In this document: positions 10,401 to 22,074 of the stretch, in pieces | Numbering within the stretch: position 1 is the stretch's first letter | How the letters are laid out: the number at the start of each line of letters is the position of its first letter | NCBI RefSeq assembly: GCF_028372415.1 | Contig: NC_092879.1 | Span: forward strand, 97,779,067 to 97,843,066 | Reading direction: 5' to 3' | DNA: 64,000 nucleotides | Source of the DNA: Notamacropus eugenii | Lineage: Eukaryota > Chordata > Mammalia > Diprotodontia > Macropodidae | Translations under genes and position numbers: made by a program | The notes under the pieces: generated by a model | Seen by the model: only the letters and a program-made list of their open reading frames with translations | What the model was told of the DNA's origin: nothing | The model's database searches: none

Positions 10401-10789
10401 CACCCATTTTAAAGAGCCCTGAGCCCTCTCCAGATACAACTGTTTATGAATGAGTTAAGAAATTTTCAAGGGTAATTTTGACCATAGGAGATTTTCGCCT
10501 TAGGTACCGGTACACAATATCCTAATCCACTCCCCAAACACACACACACATGTACACATACCTTCTGGTCGAGATGTAACACGCTATAATCATATCCACC
10601 AGTTCATTTGGGTCCTGAGATCCAGCTGACCTGCACCTGCCATTAGTTGATCTCATTAAAAGCAGCTAGATTGTCTTGGATATCTGTCCCTTATTAGTTA
10701 TTCTTGTTCTGTGCTTTCCAATCCAAAGGCTTTTTTTGAAAAACAAATAAAAAGAACAAGAACTGGGTAACCACACCCTTGTCCAGAAC

Positions 10790-10935
10790 CAGGGCTTTGG
10801 GCCACTTCCCAGAGTCCTTTCCAGGTCCTCGAGTTGTGTTGAACTTGAGGGGAGGAACTGTCTTGCTTGCCCTATTTGGGTCCCTGGTGCTTAGCACAGT
10901 CCCTGGCCCATTATAAGTGCTTACCAATTGTCCCA
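10790..10935 (+). mobile_element. L2 LINE 3' tail
   Basis: 'cttgaggggaggaactgtc', then 'ggtgcttagcacagtccct' and 'taagtgcttaccaattg', are the L2 3' end in sense orientation. Confidence 0.75.
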
Positions 10936-10939
10936 TCCC

Positions 10940-11562
10940 CATGAACGTTTTTATTTCAGTTTAGATCTTCCTCTTTTCCACATCACAACTCTCACGGTTT
11001 TGATACGTTGCAGGTCAGCATAAGAAATTAAATGGGGGTTTGGGGAAGTTCTGCAAAAGGCCGGAAGACAATACAGAAAGTTTAGAAACTCAGAAATACA
11101 TAAAATATAGGTATAGCATTGTATAATGTCAACATATTTTGTCTTTTAATACCACAAATATATAAAATTTCTTTCTTAAGGTTAAAATAAGTAAAAAGTT
11201 AAGGTTTGCAAAAAGAACTCAAAAGCCGGTAGATGACACACAATTTTATGTGGTTTTTCCATATCACAAGGGCACCACTAACCTCTTTGATGTGGAAGAG
11301 ATAACTGTATATCTTTGAAATGATAAGAAATGAGTTTTCTCACCAGCCTCAAGTCCTTGGGAGCTTTAATATTCCCGACAACATCCTTCTAAGACTGGCT
11401 CACACTCAAGGTCTCAACCTCTCACCTTTGTTTCCATCTTCTCTACAAACTTGGATAAACCGTTGAATCTGTGGCCTCACAGACATGACTTCTTTTTCCA
11501 GTTGTGCAGATTGCAACCCATCCACGCCTGTTCTACTCTCATCCTTGTCTTCCTGTATGGAA
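10940..11562. other. Unassigned A+T-rich sequence
   Basis: No gene or repeat is recognised. The stretch is A+T-rich, with several ATATAAAAT-like runs. Confidence 0.4.

Positions 11563-11563
<1 letters not shown>

Positions 11564-11598
<35 letters not shown>
11564..11598. repeat. (CA)n microsatellite
   Basis: About 17 CA units, uninterrupted. Confidence 0.95.
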
Positions 11599-11599
<1 letters not shown>

Positions 11600-11714
11600 A
11601 AATCTGGTCTATTTCCCCCACAGAACACTCACCCAATATGCTGGGGCCGTCCTTCAATCCCTTGATATCATGTGGATATCACTGGAGCAAACGGACAGTC
11701 CATATGATCTCATA

Positions 11715-11890
11715 GGACCAGAGTACATTTAGAGCTGAAAGGGACCTTCAAGGCCGTCCAAGCCAACTGCCTTATTTTACAAACAAGAAAACCAAGGCTC
11801 AGGGAGATGAATGATCAGACATCTAGTAAGTGTCAGATGCAGGACTCGAACCCAGGTTTTGTTGACTCTAAGTTTAGCATTGCATGACCT
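11715..11890 (-). mobile_element. MIR3-like SINE (antisense)
   Basis: 'gagctgaaagggaccttca', 'aagaaaaccaaggctcagg' and 'actcgaacccaggtttt' are antisense MIR3 wording with good order. Confidence 0.75.
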
Positions 11891-11894
11891 TCCA

Positions 11895-13500
11895 TACATA
11901 TCTTTCTAAGATTCTAAGTTGGTCAGTGAGTTTCCTGTACATCCTTGTATACTGGACTCTTCAGATAACTCCCCTTTTTCCTACTCATCAGAATTTCATT
12001 CTTGAGAGCTTTCCATCTTCCCTGGGCTGACTTCTCTTATAGAATTTTCATCCATAAAGTGTTACCTATCCTTTTTTCTGAACCCTTTGAAATGTATTCA
12101 CTTGAAATTTAGGGCATATGTCAGACTGTGCTAGATTTTTCTCTCCTCAACACAAATTCCATGAGAAAATAGCCACTTCTCTCTGAGAGTCCTGCAGTTT
12201 CCACTCCAACAATGTTTGCTTTTCTTTTGGTGAGAATCATATGGCGTGGTTCTAGTTCACTCCATCTTTTTGAAACTGAAATGATCATTAAGGCAAACAA
12301 ACAGTTAACAAACAGCTCGATTTTTGCCAGAGAGATATCTAGCAGATATCTAACCAGAAGTTTCCCATAAAGCTCTACCTGCCTTGTGAGTGGCTTTCCA
12401 AAATCTTCCTCTGTGTCCTCTTTCTGTCCAGCTAGAGTATAGTCTCAGTCTTTGCCCAAATCATCTCCACCGTGTTTGTCCACTCTGATTTCCTCTCAAT
12501 ATATATCTTCTCAACAAACAATGATATTCCCCTCCCCTTTTCCCTGGCTCATTCATTCTGCATGGATAGCCATTCAGAGCCATATTCTAGTCAAGGGTTC
12601 CATCCCATCAAGTCTCAGTGATACCTCTGAGGTAAGATTTGCCTCTTCTCACCGAGATTAGTAATTCCCCTTGCTAGGAATAGGGACTTAACCTGTGATT
12701 TCGGTGGTTCAGGAAACTCCCAGAAAAATAAATTCCATCTACCACTGCAGGAGGGCACCTTTTCTGCCAGTCTTAGAAAATTGCCTGGAGCATTAAGAAA
12801 TTAAGTGACTTGCCCAAGGCACATAGCCAGTATATATCAGATATGAAACTTCTTGGTTTCAAGGCTGGCTCTCTCTACCCACTGTACCACCCTCCAATAA
12901 CAACCATGGCCCCAAATGTGTATGTATGTACACAGACATCCATCATATTTGAAACATTTGTGTATAGACATCTGAGGACATGGGTTTTATTTCCTGGTTG
13001 CTTTCTTGGATTTTGTCTTCTGTGAATTTCTCATTATCCTTACTGTTATTTTCTTCCTATGGTATAACTACTCTATAGTATGTAGTGTGGTGGGTATACA
13101 TAGGCAGTTTTCTTCCTCCTCCTATTTCAGTTTCAAGCTCTTTTGATGAGATTTGCAAGATTCCAGGCATCTCCATTCGGACCAGCCCTTTTCCTTGTGA
13201 GATGTATCTAATTTCTATCCAAGAGACCATCATTCCTATATTTTGAGCTATGATCCAAAAATACTTACGTGCCATTCTCAGACACCATCTTCCTGAGCAG
13301 CTGTTCACATTCCCGATCTGCTTTCTCGTCTGAAGCCCTTTCCTTCAATCAATAGTCATGATGTAATGCCATCTGTGCCCCTAAGACCTTTGGTTTCTTA
13401 CTGAAGACTTTATAATCCTGCATAATTCTTTCTCCTACCCTGAAGCCCTTTTCCATCTCCATAGTGGTGGTGGTGAAGAGGGCTCTAACCATGACCATTT
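11895..13500 (-). mobile_element. L3/CR1-type LINE 5' region (antisense)
   Basis: Much of this block aligns by eye with 37.9-39.2 kb in the same orientation. Paired phrases include 'atgagatttgcaagattcc' against 'attatatttgcaagacctc', 'gagctatgatccaaaaata' against 'gagccatgattcataaatc', and 'gctgttcacattcccgat' against 'gttgttcacttcccagat'. At the second site the same element carries a recognisable CR1 ORF2 segment, so this is read as another L3/CR1 copy. A MIR-like antisense fragment sits at about 12775-12895. Confidence 0.55.
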
Positions 13501-14430
13501 TTCTACCACTGAGGAGCAGTAATTTAACTGTTTCTACTCAAAATGTGAGGCTTTCGTTGCTATTAGGTGTGTGAAAGGGTAAATGTTCATTTTTCTTTAA
13601 AAAAATCACCATCTAAAGGACAAAGTAAAAAGTACACAGCAGAAAACAAAAGAAAACAGGAAGCAAAGAAAAGACGGACAGCTCAGAACACAATGTGCAG
13701 TATTTATTATGTAGGCCTTCTTGAAATGGAAATTTATTGCTATCTAGTTTGAATCCTTTCATGCTTTGCTGTGCACATGGCAATGTCTTTTTTTGTCCTT
13801 TCTTATTTTGTGTTTGTTTTACTATTCAAGCTTATAACATGTTTCTGTTTTTCTTATCGTGTATTTAAGGTTAAAATAAGTTAAGTTTTTTTTAAAAAAA
13901 TCATCTCCAGTAACTCTGCTAGGTTGACAGTTGACACCCCCTGCCTTGTGTCTCATCTTTCTAGATTCTGTGGCATTGTGGGGGGTTTCTCAACATAAAT
14001 GAAATCTGTTCTTGTAGCATAGTTTAGAAATTCTAAATCACCAAGAATTGCTTTATGGGCATATCTTTTGAATGCCACCCATGAATGTGGGTCAGTTTTT
14101 GCATATCGATAAAAGTGTTGTACCAATGCTAACTGGAGGTATTCAGTTGGAGTTTATTAAGTAGATATTTATTTAGTTGTCAAAGAAATATGTGAATTTG
14201 TTTTGTATTTGTACAATTTGTATATGGAAAAAGTCCCTTAAATTTTAAAGAAAATTCATTATGTTTTTGTTTATTCCTCTAAGTTTTCCTAATGATCAAT
14301 CAAAAAGGTAACACTTTCCCTTTCCCCTGGCAGTTCTTCCCCCTAATAAACAGCTTTTCCAGAACTGTTGTATAAATTTCTACATAGAATTGTTTAAGTG
14401 TACAAATAAAATGATACATTTTTCAAAAAA
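13500..14430 (+). other. A+T-rich block ending in a polyadenylation-like tail
   Basis: The second half (about 13930-14430) reads like an mRNA 3' UTR. It is T-rich and stop-dense, has a CTAATAAACAGC site near 14343, ends in 'acaaataaaatgatacat', and is followed by a short A run at 14425-14432. It may be the 3' end of a processed pseudogene or an unrecognised retroposon. No coding part is recognisable. Confidence 0.35.
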
Positions 14431-14437
14431 AATTTGG

Positions 14438-14496
14438 GTAAGTTCTGAAGGGATCACAGAAATTCACGTAAGTTCTGAAGGGATCACAGAAATTCA
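14438..14496. repeat. 30-bp tandem duplication
   Basis: The 30-bp unit beginning 'gtaagttctgaagggatca' occurs twice in a row with almost no differences, from 14438 and from 14468. It abuts the antisense L2 that follows. Confidence 0.9.
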
Positions 14497-15690
14497 AGGA
14501 GTTCTGTTTTGGATATACTGGATTTAGTATATCTACTGGACGTCCTGATGAAAGTCTGGATATCAGAAGAGAGGTTATGGTTGAATAAATAGATGTAAGA
14601 ATCATCAGTATGGAGATGATAATTAAGTACAGAGGAACTGGTAAGATCACCTAGCAAAAGAATATAGAGGGAGAAGGGAAAAGGGCCTAGGAAAGAGCCC
14701 TGAGGGACACCTACAGTGTGGGCATAACTTGGATGCAAATCCAGTGAAGAAGACTGAGAAGGAATGGTCAGAGAGGTAGGAGAAAAACCAGGAGAGACCG
14801 TGGTGTCCCAAAAACCTAGAGAGAAGAGAGAGTCAAGAAGACTGTGATCGACAGTGTCAAAGGCTATAGAAAGGTCAATTCAATGCAACAAACGTTTATT
14901 CAGCACCTACTAGGTGCCCAGGCACTGTGCTAAGCACTGAAGATACAAATAAGAAAAAGAATGATGATCTTGCCATCAAGGAGCTTATAATCTAATGGGG
15001 GAAGGACAACATACAAAAAGAAGCTGGAAGGGGCAGGGTAAATGGGCACTATGCCCAACAAGCAGAGCTGCAGGAGGAAGATGGAGTGAGTTGCAAAGTC
15101 TAGATTCTATAAAAAGCAAAGCTTTGGGTGGAGTATTAAGTATAACTCCATCCTCCAGCCCTCCAATCAGAAGTGAAAGGAGGCTGAGGGAGGTGAGAGT
15201 GTGTTCAATATCTAAATTGGCAACATGATGATAAGATCTGAAGAGGTCAGTTTCTCTTGGAAGGGGCTTCTTGTTCCTTGGAGCTGAAACTGAGCAGAGC
15301 TGAAGAGAGAAGATGGAGAGGTCGAGAAGGGTGGAGATTGAGAAAAGGCTGTTGGGTTCAGCAATGAAAAGATCATTGGTAACTTTGGAGAAAGCATCGG
15401 TGGAATGATGAGGTTGGACATCTGACTATAGGAAGTCAAAATAGCGGCAGGACAGCATGTGGAGGCATATGTTGTAGATGTCCTTCTCGAGAAGTTTGGC
15501 CACAAAGAGCAGAAAGGATATGGGATGATAGTGAGGATGGAAAGATCAAATGAAGGTAGGCTGTGGGCAGTGAGGAAGCAGCCAGTAGACAGAAAGAGAC
15601 TAAAGAGTTAAGACTTTGACCCTAAATTCAGGAGAGAGTGGGGATGAGGCGTGCAATCTGCTTGAGGAAACAGGATGAAATAAGGTTGCC
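14470..15690 (-). mobile_element. L2 LINE reverse-transcriptase region (antisense), split by a nested insertion
   Basis: Translated on the minus strand, about 14490-14740 gives the L2 RT block VGVPQGSFLGPFPFSLYIL, followed by a degenerate DD motif (HTDDSY for the usual YADD). Upstream L2 sequence continues at 15326-15690 ('agatcattggtaactttgg' and 'gtggaatgatgaggttgg'). A second L2 3' end at 14879-15315 splits it. There is no intact ORF. Confidence 0.8.
14879..15315 (-). mobile_element. L2 3'-end copy nested inside an older L2
   Basis: It begins with the antisense L2 tail ('caaacgtttattcagcacc', 'ccaggcactgtgctaagc', 'ggagcttataatctaatgg'). It is flanked by an imperfect 10-bp direct repeat: gaaaggtcaa at 14869-14878 and gagaggtcga at 15316-15325. 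The host L2 resumes in register after it. Confidence 0.65.
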
Positions 15691-15699
15691 CCTACAATC

Positions 15700-17240
15700 A
15701 TCCTCTCCTTCTCTAATCTTCAGTCTCTCCTCATATACTAATTCCTTTCCTTCCTTGCTCCCTACAAACATGGCCAATTCTCCCCAACCCTGAAAAAATC
15801 CCTCACTTGACCCTACCATTTCCTCTGGATACCATCTTTTATTTCTCCACTGTTCCACAATCAAGCTCCTAGAAAAAGCTGTCTGTACCCACTGTCTCCA
15901 TTTTCTCTTCTTTCACTCACTTCTAAATATGTTGCCTCTTGGCTTCTGACCTCACTCAATTGAAATTACGCTCTCCCAAGTTATTAAGGGTTTATTAACC
16001 ACCAAATGGGATGCTCTTTTTCCAACTCTCATCCTTCCCAATCTCTCTGCAGCACTTGATGCTGTTAACCACCTTCTCCTTCTGGATTTTTATTCCCTCT
16101 TCTCTGGGTTTTATGAGCCTTCTTTCACCTTGTTTTCTTTCGACCTGCTTTCCACATCCTCCCCGAACTGTGGATGTTCTTCAAGCTTCTATCCTGAGCT
16201 CTTTCTTTCTCTCTACACTCTCAGTTGGTGACTTCATTTCTACCATAGGTTTAATAATCTATGGAGTCAGCTCCCAAATCTATTTACAGTATTCAGTCCT
16301 TGTCTCCCTACTGAGATCTTGATGCCCATCTCCAATTGCCTCTCGGACATCTAAAACTGGACAAACTATAGGCATCTCAAACTCAACATACCCTGAACTA
16401 TACTCACTCTCTTTCTTCCCAAACCCACTTCCTTTCCTATATTTTCCTGCTTCTCTCAAGGGTCTTCCAAGTTCACACCACTGGCATTATTCTTGACTCC
16501 TCACTCTGTTACACCTCACACATCCAATAAGTTCCCAGATCTCATTTCTTCCTCCATCTTATCTATTGCATCCATCCCATCTTTTCTACCCCACCTAGCC
16601 CATCTTTTTCACTCATGAGGCCACCATCCTAATGCATGCTTTCTTCACTACTTACCTAGAATATTGGTCACTTTCTCTCTAGTCTCTCCACCCTCTAACC
16701 CATCCTTCACACAACTGCCTTGCCGCTCCCTTACTCAATAAACTCCCATGGCTCCCTATTGTCTTTAAGATCAAATATAAGAGCCTCTGGTTAGTCTTTA
16801 AAGTCTTTTCACACCGGGCTCCAATTGACCTTTCCAACCTTGTCATGTATTACTCCCCTTCCTGCTCTCTACGGTCCAGTCTTGTAGTTCCTCACACATT
16901 CCATTTTCATATCCCACGTCTGAGACTTTCCACTGACTGTGTCTCATCCCTCACTTCTTCCTCTTAAAATCCCTTGTTTCTTTTAAGATTTGGCTCAGAC
17001 AGTGCCTTCTGTATGAAGAGTGTCTTTGTCTCCTCAGGGGCTACTGCTCCCCCAATTTTTCCTTTGCATTTATTTTCTCTGTATTTCACATATTCCTATA
17101 TATGGAGATGTCTCTCCTGATAGAATGGAAGTTCCCTGAGGGCAGGGACTTTTATTTCTGTGTCTGCAATGTCTCCCTAGAACAGAGCCTGGCATATCAT
17201 AGATGACTTGCTAATGCTTGTTGGTGGATTGGCTGTTGTC
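15700..17240 (+). mobile_element. L2 LINE 3' half
   Basis: Sense L2 runs from the start of the RT domain ('tttcctctggataccatc') through 'tctctgcagcacttgatgc' and a degenerate 'GDFIS' segment after the GVPQGS-equivalent. It then passes 'atattggtcactttctctc' to the 3' tail 'tccctgagggcagggactt', 'agcctggcatatcatagat'. Reading frames are broken throughout. It lies head-to-head with the antisense L2 to its left. Confidence 0.8.
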
Positions 17241-17284
17241 CAATGACTTCTTCGGAAAACTACTACAGTCAATCATTTCGATAA

Positions 17285-17405
17285 TGACATTCTCTCCCAA
17301 AATAAAAGTGAGCAAGCAATCAGCAAACGTTTATTAAGTGTATGCTATGTGCCAGGCACTGAGCTAAGTGCTGGGGACCGCCCTCAAGGAGCTGACATTC
17401 TACAG
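17285..17405 (-). mobile_element. L2 LINE 3' tail (antisense)
   Basis: 'cagcaaacgtttattaagt', 'tgtgccaggcactgagcta' and 'cctcaaggagctgacattc' are the antisense L2 end. 17406-17985 holds nothing I recognise. Confidence 0.8.
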
Positions 17406-17989
17406 AAGGCTTTCTCACTGATCGATAGAGTTGACTTTACCATGAAACATGAAACAACATTTGTCATCTCACTTTTTTGGGCTCATAGTGAGCATAAAGA
17501 AAATGACCTCCCTGAAGATATGTGTAATCTAGGCAACAGCATCTGTTGTAGAGGATGAAGAGAGAGGAATCTGATGAAGAATCCAAGGCAAGTCAACATA
17601 TGCATCGATACTTGGTGACCTGAGTGTGACAGTAGGTACAGGAGAGGATGGTAAAATATATTGGAAAACATAGTTCAGAATCAAGAAACAGAATAGACCT
17701 TAGGCTTCTAGACAGCTCAAAATGTTCCCATCTGTATTGAATGGATACTTTCATCCAAAATAGAGTCACAATTCATTGGATATAATGATTGTCAAAATAA
17801 CATCACAACTTCCTCCATAAAAAATTCATTGATTATATCTTTTACAGAAAAGCACTAATTGGTTGCCACCAAAATGGAAATTAGTTGTCTGTGTACAATC
17901 AGAATAAGGAAAAGATCAACCTCAAACTAGAAGAAAGAATGAAGATGAGAAGAAGAGACTTTAAGAAGTTTAAAGAGTTAGGTCTTTAA

Positions 17990-18835
17990 CCTATCAGATA
18001 GGCTAACATGACAAAACAGGAAAATAAGAAATGCTGGAGAAGATGTGGGAAAATTGGAACACAAATTCATTGTTGATGGAGTTGTGAACTTATCCAACCC
18101 TTCTAGAGAACAATTTGGAACTAGCCCAAAGGGCTATAAAAATGTGCATACCCTTTGACCCAGAAATACCACTTCTTGGGCTGTATCCCAAGGAGATCAT
18201 AAAAATGGACAAAGGATTCACATGTGCAAAAATATTTATAGCAGCTCTTTTTGTGGTGGTCAAGAACTGGAAATCGAGGGGATGCCCATCCATTGGGGAA
18301 TGGCTGGACAAGTTGTAGTATATGAATGTAATGGAATACTATTGTGCTATAAGAAATGACAAACAGGCAGACTTCAGAAAAAACCTGGAAAGACTTGTAT
18401 GAACAGATGCTGAGTGAAGTGAGCAGAACCAGGAGAACATTGTACACAGTAAGGGCCACATTGTGGAATGACTGACTTTGATAGACTTAGCTTTTCTCAA
18501 CAATGCAAGGACTTAAAGCAACTCTAAAAGATTCATGATGGAAAATGCCATCCACATCCAGAGAAAGAAATGTAGAGTCTGAATGCAGAGTGAAGCAGAC
18601 TATTTACTCTCTTTTTTGTTTTCTTTTTTTCTCATGGTTCCTCCCATTCATTCTAATCCTTCTATACAGCATGACTAATGTGAACTTGTGTTTAATAAGA
18701 ACATATATGTAGAACCTATATGATTGCACACCATCTTGGGGAATGAGGAGGGGAGGGAGGTGGAGAAAATTTAAAACTTATGGAAATGAATGTTGAAAAT
18801 TTAAAATACATAAACTTATTTTTCAAAAGAAGTTT
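17990..18835 (+). mobile_element. L1 LINE 3' end
   Basis: 'ctatcagataggctaacat', 'gctggagaagatgtgggaa', 'cctttgacccagaaatacc' and 'ttggggaatggctggacaa' are followed by a T-rich 3' UTR and an A-rich end. This is the clearest L1 3' end in the window. It is 5'-truncated and has no ORF left. Confidence 0.85.
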
Positions 18836-18839
18836 AAAG

Positions 18840-20185
18840 AGCTGCAAGAATTCTTCAAACAAACTATTGATATTCAAAAACTCGATCAAGAAAGAGAGGC
18901 CAAAGTAGACTTTCACTCTTTTCTATGGAAGTTTAACGGAAATAAAGCACTTGGCACAATGAAGGGGGCAAGAGAGCCCAGAAACCACCTCATCCAACAA
19001 ATTCTTGATCTCCTTGCCAAGTAGAGAGACATGGCAGCCAAGGACAACACTAGTTTCGAATATAAACTCAATTACAAAATGGTACGGAAGAGGATGGTGG
19101 AAGATTACAAATACTGTCACCTCATAAAATAGAAGAAAAAAAAAGCTATGGAGGGGAAAAACCTTCTGCAGAAGGATTGGCATGAGACCCAGTGAAACCA
19201 AAGAGTGTTTAGAGATGAAACAAGGAAAGGAGTGAGCAACAAGCAGGTGAAAATGAACCAAATTTGCCAACATTTTAATAGCAACCTATTTTCATCCACT
19301 ACATTTGAACTCTAACACTTCAGTTCCTGATGTGCTAATGAAATGGAAAAGAGGACTAAGAAAATGAAGCCAAGAAAGACCAGATGGACCAGAAAATCTG
19401 TACTCACAGAAGGAATCTGTGCTGGGGGCAGCACAATTTTGAAAGTGTTGAGAGATCGATTTATGATATTTGAAAAAGGAGATGCCAAATGATAGGAAAA
19501 CACATAGATGGCATAACTGCCCAAAAGAAGAGGTGACTGGGAAGCCATGACTGACTACTGACCCACATACCTACCTCCACTCTCATCTTTGGAGTTCTTT
19601 TAAGAGAATGCTTTACACATGCACCAAAGACATTATTGATGACCTTATGAGAAGTGAACAGGCTGGTTATCACAAAGGATTTTCTGCAGCAGTCCCACAA
19701 CTGACTTCAAGGAAGACCATAGAGGTAAAGGCCCACCCATTGTTTGCCACCTCTGACTCTGTCATCGGTTTGGCAGACCCAAATGCTACCATAAGGGTTC
19801 TGCTCCAACAGTTTCCTAGACATTCCTTAAAACAAGACGAGATTCCTTGATAAACACAACCACAAAGATAGCTTTGGCCTACAATTGTGTATCAATATCA
19901 GGCAACACATAAAGGAGGAAGATGTCTTCCCAAACGGATTCTTCTTTGTTTACTATGCAAAGTCCAAATGGAAAAGGTAAGTTCCCCCCCACTGATGATC
20001 CTGTTTGTATGTGACATTATGCTGATTACAGAAGACCCCAGGACCTCTTCAGTGAAATTCATGGCCACTCAAAAGAGATGAATTTGATAAACCATATGGG
20101 GAAAACCAGCTGGATGAAGCCTGCCTATTGCTCAGAATATGACATTGAGCTGGATAGGCAGTGTATTAAATTAAAACATCAACAT
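18840..20185 (+). mobile_element. RTE-type LINE, left part
   Basis: Plus-strand translation near 19608-19690 gives CTKDIIDDLMRSEQAGYHKG, the RTE reverse-transcriptase block usually ending EQAGFRKGFST. Around 20000-20040 it shows a degenerate FADDI-like motif followed by LITEDP. At 20125-20185 it reads 'YDIELDRQCIKLKHQHI'. Multiple frame breaks are present. The element continues at 21546 after an inserted L2. Confidence 0.75.
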
Positions 20186-21063
20186 ATCCTACTTTCTGCT
20201 CCTTCTATCACTAAGTATCTTTCCCTATATACTGGATCCTTCCCTGCTACCTACAAGTATGCCTATGTCTCCCTCATCCTTAAAAAAAAACAAAAACCCT
20301 CCCTTGATCCAACCGTCCCCACTAGTTAATGTCATATAGCTCTCATTTTTCATGGCTAAACTTAAGAAAACTCTCCTCCTTCAGCTTTCCTCCACTGCTT
20401 CTCTACTCATCCTGTTCTAAACCATCTGTAGTCTGGTTTCCTACCTTGTCCTTCAATTCAAAATGCTCTCTCTAAAGATACCAATAATCTCTTATTTGTC
20501 AAATCTACCTTATCTTGACCTCTGTGCTGCCCTTAACACTGTCAATCACCCCCTTCTCCTTAACACTCTCTCTACTCTAGGTTTTTCTGACACTTCTCTT
20601 TCCTGGTTCTCCTTTTATCTGTCTAAACTGGTCAGTTTAGAAATTGTTTGGAAACCAGTTTAGAAAACTCTAACTCATCCACCTGTCTCTCACCTGTGGC
20701 TCCAAGAAGCTGTAGTAGTGGCCACACTCTGGTAAAACCATCTTGGCAGATGGCTAACCCAGGTTGAGGGTAACTGACAGAGCTCAAACTCCATCAGTGA
20801 GTTGGGGGTGGGGGGTTGTCTACCACAAGCATATGAAGACTTCCCCTGGTGGAAGGGCAGATGAGGATAATTTGGTCCAGCAGCCATGAAGGCATCATTG
20901 TCCTCCCAGTTACCCAGTCTCATAACCTAGGTGTCATTCCCTCACATCCGGAGTATGGCAGTGGCCTGCTGGTTGGTCTGTCTTTCTCAAGTCTCTTCTC
21001 ACTCCAGTTCAAGCTCCACTCAACAAAGTGATTTTCCTAAAGTGTGGGTTCAATTGCAACACA

Positions 21064-21108
<45 letters not shown>

Positions 21109-21545
21109 TCACTCACTAAACTCCATTGGCTCCCTGTAACCTCCAGTATCAAATACAAATCCCCTTCCTACCTCCCCAGTGTTCTTAACACTACTCCTCT
21201 CCAGTGACACTGGCTTGCTGGCTATTCCTTCCACAAGACACTCTATCTCCTTGCTCTGAGCATTTCCCTGGCTGTTCTCTCTGCCTGGAATGCTCTCCCT
21301 CCCTCCTCATCTATGCCTCCTGAATTCCTCCAAGTCTCAGCTAGTCTTGCCTTCCAGGAGAAGACTTTCCCAGTCCTTAATATTATCACCTTCTCTCCAA
21401 GGTTCTCTCCAGTGCATCCTGTCTGTATCTTGTTTGGACTTCACTGTTTGCATATAGCCTCTGTTAGATTATAGGTTCCTTGAAGTTAGGGATCGCTTCT
21501 GCTGGTCTTGGCGTCTCCAGCTGTTTACCTTCCAGACAGCGCTTA
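20186..21545 (+). mobile_element. L2 LINE inserted in the RTE element
   Basis: Translation gives KPSLDPTVPTS and DLCAALNTVNHPLLLNTLST, close to the L2 RT phrases 'PSLDPTVPSNYRPIS' and 'DLSAAFDTVDHSLLL'. The L2 3' tail ends near 21545 ('gattataggttccttgaag'). A CA microsatellite lies inside it at 21059-21117. The flanking RTE reading resumes immediately, so the L2 inserted after the RTE. Confidence 0.75.
21059..21117. repeat. (CA)n/(CACT)n microsatellite
   Basis: About 22 CA units with one CATA interruption, followed by three CACT units. It lies inside the L2 copy. Confidence 0.95.
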
Positions 21546-22050
21546 CTGATTGCTTATTGACGGCCTGGCTGGACACATACTGCAGATGGACAATGAGTTT
21601 TGCCCAGAATTGTGCCTAGGAAGAAGGAAGCTGGCTCAGTTGCATTTGGGAAATTGTGCTGATCTTTTCATGATACCAAGCTACATCCTGTCACTCAAGT
21701 CTATCTTTAACACCTATAATCTTCTGATGTCTCTGTATGGCCACCAATCTTGGAACATCAAGGGCTCCAAAGAATAACAATTACAGGTGATCCAAGGGGC
21801 AATGGAGAATCATACCAGGTGGGGCAGATCATGTTGTATATGTTATCAAGGACTCACTTTGCAAGAAGTGGTACAAGTGATATCATCCACGGAATGCATG
21901 CTTGGAAAAGGAGAAGAACTTTCACGCAATAAAGAGCAAGGAAAAACAGATGGACAGCTCCAGCACTGCCCTGATGCCCAGGGAGCACCATAAGACCTAG
22001 AGGAAAACCCCAGCACATTTACTAGATGTTCTGGCAAGATTTCTAAGAGG
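21546..22050 (+). mobile_element. RTE-type LINE, right part
   Basis: GHILQMDNEFCPELCLGRR corresponds to the RTE segment usually read LGRTLQMDNELGPELGRRRR. 'YGHQSWNIK' matches the YASETW-type block. The end near 21985 ('cataagacctagaggaaaa') matches the DHKRPRGKPP C-terminal motif. Confidence 0.7.
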
Positions 22051-22074
22051 GAATGGACAAGAATTGTACAGGCA

